From contig NZ_JAUQSX010000017.1 in NCBI RefSeq assembly GCF_030581005.1, positions 58,214-122,213 of the forward strand: a stretch of DNA of 64,000 nucleotides, written 5' to 3'. Position numbers and translations under genes: made by a program. Positions 59,907-64,000 of this stretch are shown one piece after another (within the stretch, counting starts at the first letter, position 1; each line of letters starts with the position of its first letter). The stretch comes from Hymenobacter mellowenesis (GTDB lineage Bacteria > Bacteroidota > Bacteroidia > Cytophagales > Hymenobacteraceae). Under the pieces are notes generated by a model. That model worked only from the letters and a program-made list of their open reading frames with translations, was not told where the DNA came from and made no database searches.

Positions 59907-61019
59907 ATGAAATACTATCTGATAGCCGGCGAACGGTCGGGCGATTTTCACGCCGCTCACCTCATGCGCGAACTGAAGCAGCAGGACGCCGCCGCGCAGT
60001 TCCGTTTCTGGGGCGGCGACCTGATGGAGGCCGAGGGCGGCGAGCTGGTGCGTCACTACAAGGAGCTGGCAATCATGGGCTTTGTGGAGGCGGCTACCAG
60101 CATCCTCAAATTCCGCGGCTACCTGAAGCAGTGCCAACAGGACATCCTCGCCTACAAGCCCGATGTGCTGATTCTGGTCGATTACGCCGGTTTCAACCTG
60201 CGCATGGCCAAATTTGCCAAGGAACACGGCATCAAGGTGTTCTACTACATTTCGCCCAAAATCTGGGCCTGGAACCAAGGCCGCGTCGAGCGGGTGAAAG
60301 CCTACGTCGACAAGATGTTCGCCATTCTGCCCTTCGAGCGGGAGTTCTACCAGAAGTTTGGCTACGAGGTGGACTATACCGGCAACCCCACGGCCGACGC
60401 CGTGGCCGAATTCGAGCCCACCACCGATTTCTACGAGCGCAACCGCTTGGAGCCCGACCGGCCCATCATTGCCGTGCTGCCCGGTTCGCGCAAGCAGGAA
60501 ATCGAAGAAATGCTGCACGAGATGATTGCCATTCTGCCTGGCTTTCAAGAGTATCAGTTCGTGGTGGCGGGCGTCACCAACCTCGACCCCAACTACTATA
60601 AGCACTTCCACCGCAACGGCATCCGCTTCGTTTTCGACCAAACCTTCGACCTGCTGAGCCACGCCACGGCCGCTCTGGTCACCAGCGGCACAGCCACCCT
60701 CGAAACGGCTCTCTTCGACGTGCCCCAGATTGTGTGCTACCGCACCAGCCTGCTCAGCTACACCATCGGCAAGATGGTCATCAAGGTGCCCTACATTTCG
60801 CTGGTGAACCTGATTGTGGGCCGTGAAGTGGTGAAGGAGTTGATTCAGAATGATTTCAACGCCCGCAACCTGCTCGATGAGCTGCGCACCATGCTCACCG
60901 ACGCCGACTACCAGGCCCGCATCAAAACCGGCTATGCCGAGCTGCGCGAAAAACTTGGCCAGCAGCAGGCCGCCAAAAAAACGGCCGAGCTAATGGTGAA
61001 ATACCTGCAAGCCCGGTAG
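59907..61019 (+). CDS. lpxB: Lipid-A-disaccharide synthase
   Basis: 370 residues from ATG at 59907; the 15-base upstream extension lies in the W repeat. The N-terminal motif AGERSGDFHAA and MGFVEAATSILKF, then YYISPKIWAWNQGR and LPFEREFYQ are hallmarks of LpxB. A second lobe has the PGSRKQEIEEM nucleotide-sugar site and ALVTSGTATLETALFDVPQIVCYR. It joins UDP-2,3-diacylglucosamine and lipid X to make lipid A disaccharide at the inner membrane. Length and motifs are normal. It and hldD both serve LPS. Confidence 0.95.
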   Translation: MKYYLIAGERSGDFHAAHLMRELKQQDAAAQFRFWGGDLMEAEGGELVRHYKELAIMGFVEAATSILKFRGYLKQCQQDILAYKPDVLILVDYAGFNLRMAKFAKEHGIKVFYYISPKIWAWNQGRVERVKAYVDKMFAILPFEREFYQKFGYEVDYTGNPTADAVAEFEPTTDFYERNRLEPDRPIIAVLPGSRKQEIEEMLHEMIAILPGFQEYQFVVAGVTNLDPNYYKHFHRNGIRFVFDQTFDLLSHATAALVTSGTATLETALFDVPQIVCYRTSLLSYTIGKMVIKVPYISLVNLIVGREVVKELIQNDFNARNLLDELRTMLTDADYQARIKTGYAELREKLGQQQAAKKTAELMVKYLQAR

Positions 61020-61047
61020 CGGCGAAACAACTTTTTTATCAAAGTGG

Positions 61048-61098
61048 AAAACATGCGATGCATTCTGCCTTATAGGGTAATGTGTTGCATGTTTTTTA
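61048..61098 (+). terminator. Intrinsic terminator after lpxB
   Basis: Stem AAAACATGC/GCATGTTTT with an imperfect continuation and a T-run GTTTTTTAGTTTT. The 61020-61283 gap otherwise is AT-rich and holds candidate promoter elements TATATTTA (61247) and TACCTTTT (61271) for the next gene. Confidence 0.6.
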
Positions 61099-61283
61099 GT
61101 TTTATATAAACTTAATTAATTTTTTGGCTGCTGTCGAAGCGGCCGGAGTTTCAGTGGAGAAATAAAAAAACCGGAACAGTAGCCGCTCTTGGCCGATTGT
61201 GGGATGTGATTGGTCGATTTTCATCTAAGGAATAGGGGGTAGAAGTTATATTTACTGCTTCCACCTCAAATACCTTTTTCTAG

Positions 61284-64000
61284 ATGACGCATCGTTACCA
61301 GTCCCGGCCGGCCCCCCAACGGCCCGACACCCATTCCGGGGTGCGCAAGGGCCTCAGTCGCTTCGGCGGCATGCTTCTGTTGTCGCTGGGCCTTTCGCTC
61401 GGCGCGCAGGCGCAGCAAGTCGGCTCGCAATTCTTCCAGGCCGATGGCGAAGCCAAGAGCGCTGCCGCTGTGGCGCCGCTATCGGCTGCCCTTTACCACT
61501 CTCAGGCCCTGACGCTGGACCTGAGCGGCCTGAGTTCCGCGCTGGCCACCGCCCCTGCCGAAACGCAGGTGGGTGCCGCTCCGCTGGTGCTGGCTCTGCC
61601 GCTGCCCAACGGTGGCACCAGCCGCTTTGCCGTGCGCGAGGCCCCGGTGATGGAGCCCGCCCTGGCGGCCCGCTACCCCGGCATTAAAACCTACGCCGGT
61701 GTGGGCCTCGACGACGCGTCGGCTTCGGTGCGCCTCGACCTGACGCCGCAGGGCTTCCACGGTCAGGTGCTCGCCGCCAACGGCCAGAGCTACTACATCG
61801 ACCCGGTGACGCGCACCGACACGCGCCACTACCTGGCTTTTTATCACAAAGACATGAACCGGACGGCCACGGCCGCCGGTCCGGCTATGACCTGCGGCTT
61901 CGAGCCCACGAAAGCCGAGTTGCAAGCCAGCCTTGGTCGCGTAGCGGCTGCCAACGCCGGTACTGCCGGCAAAACCCTCGCCAGCGGGTCGCAGCTGCGC
62001 ACTTACCGCCTGGCCGTAGCGGCCACCGGCGAATACACCACCTTCCACGGCGGCACGGTCGCACTGGCCCAGGCGGCCATCGTGACGACTGTGAACCGCG
62101 TGGTAGGCGTGTACGAAAAAGAGTTGGCCGTGCGCTTGGTGCTGGTGGCCAACAACAGCTTGCTGATATATACCAACGCGGCCACTGACCCCTACGCCAA
62201 CACCAGCGCCGACCTAGCAGCTAACATTACCAACGTCAATGCCGTCATCGGCTTGGCCAACTACGACATTGGCCACTTGGTTGGTACGGGCGGCGGCGGT
62301 GTTGCCGGCCTGGGTGTGGTGTGCAGCGCCAGCAAGGCTCGCGGGCTCACCGGTTCGGCCAGCCCCGTGGGCGATGCCTTCGATATCGACTACGTGGCGC
62401 ACGAAATGGGCCACCAGTTCAGCGGCAACCACCCCTTCAACGGCAACGCTGGCAGCTGCGGCGGCGGCAACCGCAACGCCAATACGGCTTGGGAGCCCGG
62501 TTCGGGCTCGACCATTATGGCCTACGCGGGCATCTGCGGCGCGGCCAATAACCTGCAGCCGAACTCCGACCCGTATTTCCATACCGGCAACTACCAGGAA
62601 ATGCGCGCCTTCATCGATGGCACGACCTGCAGCACTGCTTCGGCTACCGGCAACACGGCGCCCGTGGTAACGGCCCCGGCCAGCGGCAAAACACTGCCCA
62701 TCAGCACGCCTTTCAAGTTGACGGCTACGGCTACCGATGCGGAGAACGACGCCCTGACTTATATGTGGGAGGAACTGGACCTCGGCCCCCAGCAGGCGCC
62801 CAACGATGCCCAGGTGGCCAATTCAAACGTGCCTCTGTTCCGCTCGTTCGTGCCTTTGACCAGCGGCACGCGTTATTTCCCGCGCATCACGGACCTGGTG
62901 AACAACACCACCGTTATCGGTGAGCGCCTGCCCACGGTGTCCCGCTCGCTGAACTTCCGCTGCACGGCCCGCGACGAGCATGTTGGTACGGTAGGCACCA
63001 TCGGCGGTGTGGACTACAGCGCGACGGTGAACATGAGCGTGACCAGCACCGCCGGTCCCTTCTTGGTGCAATTCCCCAACACGGCCGTGAGCTGGATTGG
63101 CGGCGCGGCCCAAACCGTGACCTGGGACGTGGCCAACACCGTAGCCGCGCCCGTGAGCTGCGCCCGGGTCAACATCCGCCTCAGCCTCGACGGCGGCCTG
63201 ACGTACCCGACCACGCTTGCCACCAACGTGCCCAACAACGGTTCGGCCATTGTGGTAGCGCCCAGCCCCGCCACCGCCCAAACCCAGGCGCGCATCATGG
63301 TGGAAGCTGCTGACAACTATTTCTTCGACATCTCGAACACCAACTTCACCATCACGCCGGCGGCCGTTGGCCCCACCATCACCAGCTTCACGCCGGGCGG
63401 TGGCCTGGCCGGCACGGTGGTGACGGTGCTGGGCTCCAATTTCACGGGCGCCACGGCTGTTAGCTTTAACGGTACGGCTGCATCTAGCTTCACGGTGGTT
63501 TCGGCCACGCAGCTGACGGCCACCGTGGCCGCCGGCACTACCACCGGCACCATCACCGTGACCACGCCCCAGGGCACGGCCACGTCGGCGCTGCCGTTTG
63601 TGGTAGGGGCTCCGCCCACCATCACCAGCTTCACGCCCGCCAGCGGCGCCGTGGGCAGCACGGTGGTTATCACAGGTACTAACTTCACGGGCGCCACGCA
63701 GGTGACGTTCAACGGCACGGTGGCCCCGACGTTCACCGTCAACTCGGCCACCCAGATTACGGTGACGGTACCCGCCGGCGCCACCACCGGCGTCATTGGC
63801 CTCACGGTGCCCACGGGCTCGGCTACTTCTACTACCGTATACACGGTGGTTCCGGCCCCGACCATTACTTCGTTCACGCCCACTTACGGTCAGATAGGCA
63901 CGGTGGTAACCCTGACCGGCACCAACTTCACGGGCGCCACGCAGGTGACGTTCAACGGCACGGTGGCCCCGACGTTCACCGTCAACTCGGCCACCCAGAT
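61284..64000 (+). CDS. Secreted reprolysin-like zinc metalloprotease with TIG repeats, 3' end outside window
   Basis: At least 905 codons, open to the window end. Signal region MLLLSLGLSLGAQAQ follows 29 basic residues; an internal ATG at 61371 is an alternative start. A propeptide-like domain of about 200 residues is followed by a zincin domain with HEMGHQFSGNH (H373, E374, H377, H383), the HExxHxxxxxH site of the reprolysin/metzincin-like family common in Bacteroidota. Then come Ig-like/fibronectin-like segments (about 465-690) and at least three TIG/IPT domains from about residue 697, each opening ITSFTP. Probable role: extracellular protein degradation, with C-terminal sorting domain likely beyond the window. 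Confidence 0.9.
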   Translation, partial: MTHRYQSRPAPQRPDTHSGVRKGLSRFGGMLLLSLGLSLGAQAQQVGSQFFQADGEAKSAAAVAPLSAALYHSQALTLDLSGLSSALATAPAETQVGAAPLVLALPLPNGGTSRFAVREAPVMEPALAARYPGIKTYAGVGLDDASASVRLDLTPQGFHGQVLAANGQSYYIDPVTRTDTRHYLAFYHKDMNRTATAAGPAMTCGFEPTKAELQASLGRVAAANAGTAGKTLASGSQLRTYRLAVAATGEYTTFHGGTVALAQAAIVTTVNRVVGVYEKELAVRLVLVANNSLLIYTNAATDPYANTSADLAANITNVNAVIGLANYDIGHLVGTGGGGVAGLGVVCSASKARGLTGSASPVGDAFDIDYVAHEMGHQFSGNHPFNGNAGSCGGGNRNANTAWEPGSGSTIMAYAGICGAANNLQPNSDPYFHTGNYQEMRAFIDGTTCSTASATGNTAPVVTAPASGKTLPISTPFKLTATATDAENDALTYMWEELDLGPQQAPNDAQVANSNVPLFRSFVPLTSGTRYFPRITDLVNNTTVIGERLPTVSRSLNFRCTARDEHVGTVGTIGGVDYSATVNMSVTSTAGPFLVQFPNTAVSWIGGAAQTVTWDVANTVAAPVSCARVNIRLSLDGGLTYPTTLATNVPNNGSAIVVAPSPATAQTQARIMVEAADNYFFDISNTNFTITPAAVGPTITSFTPGGGLAGTVVTVLGSNFTGATAVSFNGTAASSFTVVSATQLTATVAAGTTTGTITVTTPQGTATSALPFVVGAPPTITSFTPASGAVGSTVVITGTNFTGATQVTFNGTVAPTFTVNSATQITVTVPAGATTGVIGLTVPTGSATSTTVYTVVPAPTITSFTPTYGQIGTVVTLTGTNFTGATQVTFNGTVAPTFTVNSATQ
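63681..63757 (+). repeat. 77-bp direct repeat, copy 1, in a TIG domain
   Basis: AACTTCACGGGCGCCACGCA ... CCCAGAT; identical to 63924-64000, offset by 243 bp (81 codons) in the same frame. Confidence 0.97.
63924..64000 (+). repeat. 77-bp direct repeat, copy 2 (reaches window end)
   Basis: Identical to copy 1 over all 77 bases seen; the repeat may continue past the window. Confidence 0.97.

Noticed and set aside
1..64000. tRNA, rRNA, insertion sequence, integrase and phage genes
   Set aside because: Looked for by eye in all gaps and reading frames; none seen.

Overview
The window is high-GC chromosomal DNA of a Bacteroidota bacterium, most like Hymenobacter (Cytophagales). The evidence is two SusC/SusD outer-membrane transport pairs, many lipoproteins with a short lipobox, TAnnTTTG-like -7 promoter elements with very short leaders, gene types typical of the phylum (NagB/PIG-L fusion, GH3/serine-hydrolase fusion, HTTM plus DCC protein pair, TIG-repeat metalloprotease), and few clear Shine-Dalgarno sites. 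I see no rRNA, tRNA, CRISPR array, insertion sequence, transposase or prophage gene. No gene-free stretch exceeds 300 bases.

Layout. 1-2.1 kb: 3' part of a dipeptide epimerase overlapping a class A beta-lactamase-like hydrolase. 2.2-8.2 kb: DCC/HTTM pair, small lipoproteins, a lipase-like hydrolase carrying an in-frame repeat insertion, an AT-richer orphan gene and a flavin reductase-like protein. 8.4-22.4 kb: a hydrolase block, mostly on the minus strand (M20, DoxX, M28, two S9 peptidases, a serine beta-lactamase-family protein, two tandem DUF885 proteins). 23.2-26.3 kb: a 1036-residue GH3/serine-hydrolase fusion. 26.4-30.3 kb: thioredoxin-like protein, acyl-CoA ligase and a hypothetical. 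30.4-40.9 kb: a minus-strand run reading nagB/PIG-L fusion, susC, susD, anmK, NagX-like acyltransferase, proC. 41.2-47.5 kb: a second susC-susD-lipoprotein set. 47.6-54.4 kb: orphan lipoprotein, GHL10 glycoside hydrolase-like protein, small disordered protein, TM protein, rhomboid, quinone oxidoreductase. 54.5-61 kb: FAD protein, hldD, a BtuF/FecCD-like uptake pair, a QueD-like enzyme and lpxB. 61.3 kb to the end: 5' part of a secreted reprolysin-like protease with TIG repeats.

Biology. A cell-wall and amino-sugar theme recurs: dipeptide epimerase, NagZ-like GH3 fusion, AnmK, GlcN6P deaminase/PIG-L fusion and NagX-like acyltransferase lie close to a SusCD importer. This suggests uptake and recycling of peptidoglycan or chitin-type amino sugars. 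The peptidase block suggests use of exogenous peptides.

The most striking unexplained structure is not a protein. More than twenty long inverted repeats, about 75-140 bp with 25-50 bp arms and a short loop, fill gene junctions. They belong to several unrelated sequence families with the same architecture. They lie in convergent, co-directional and divergent gaps, sometimes fill the whole gap, and in three places reach into genes: an in-frame insertion, a replaced C-terminus and a donated start codon. Five consecutive junctions of the amino-sugar run each carry one, drawn from four families.
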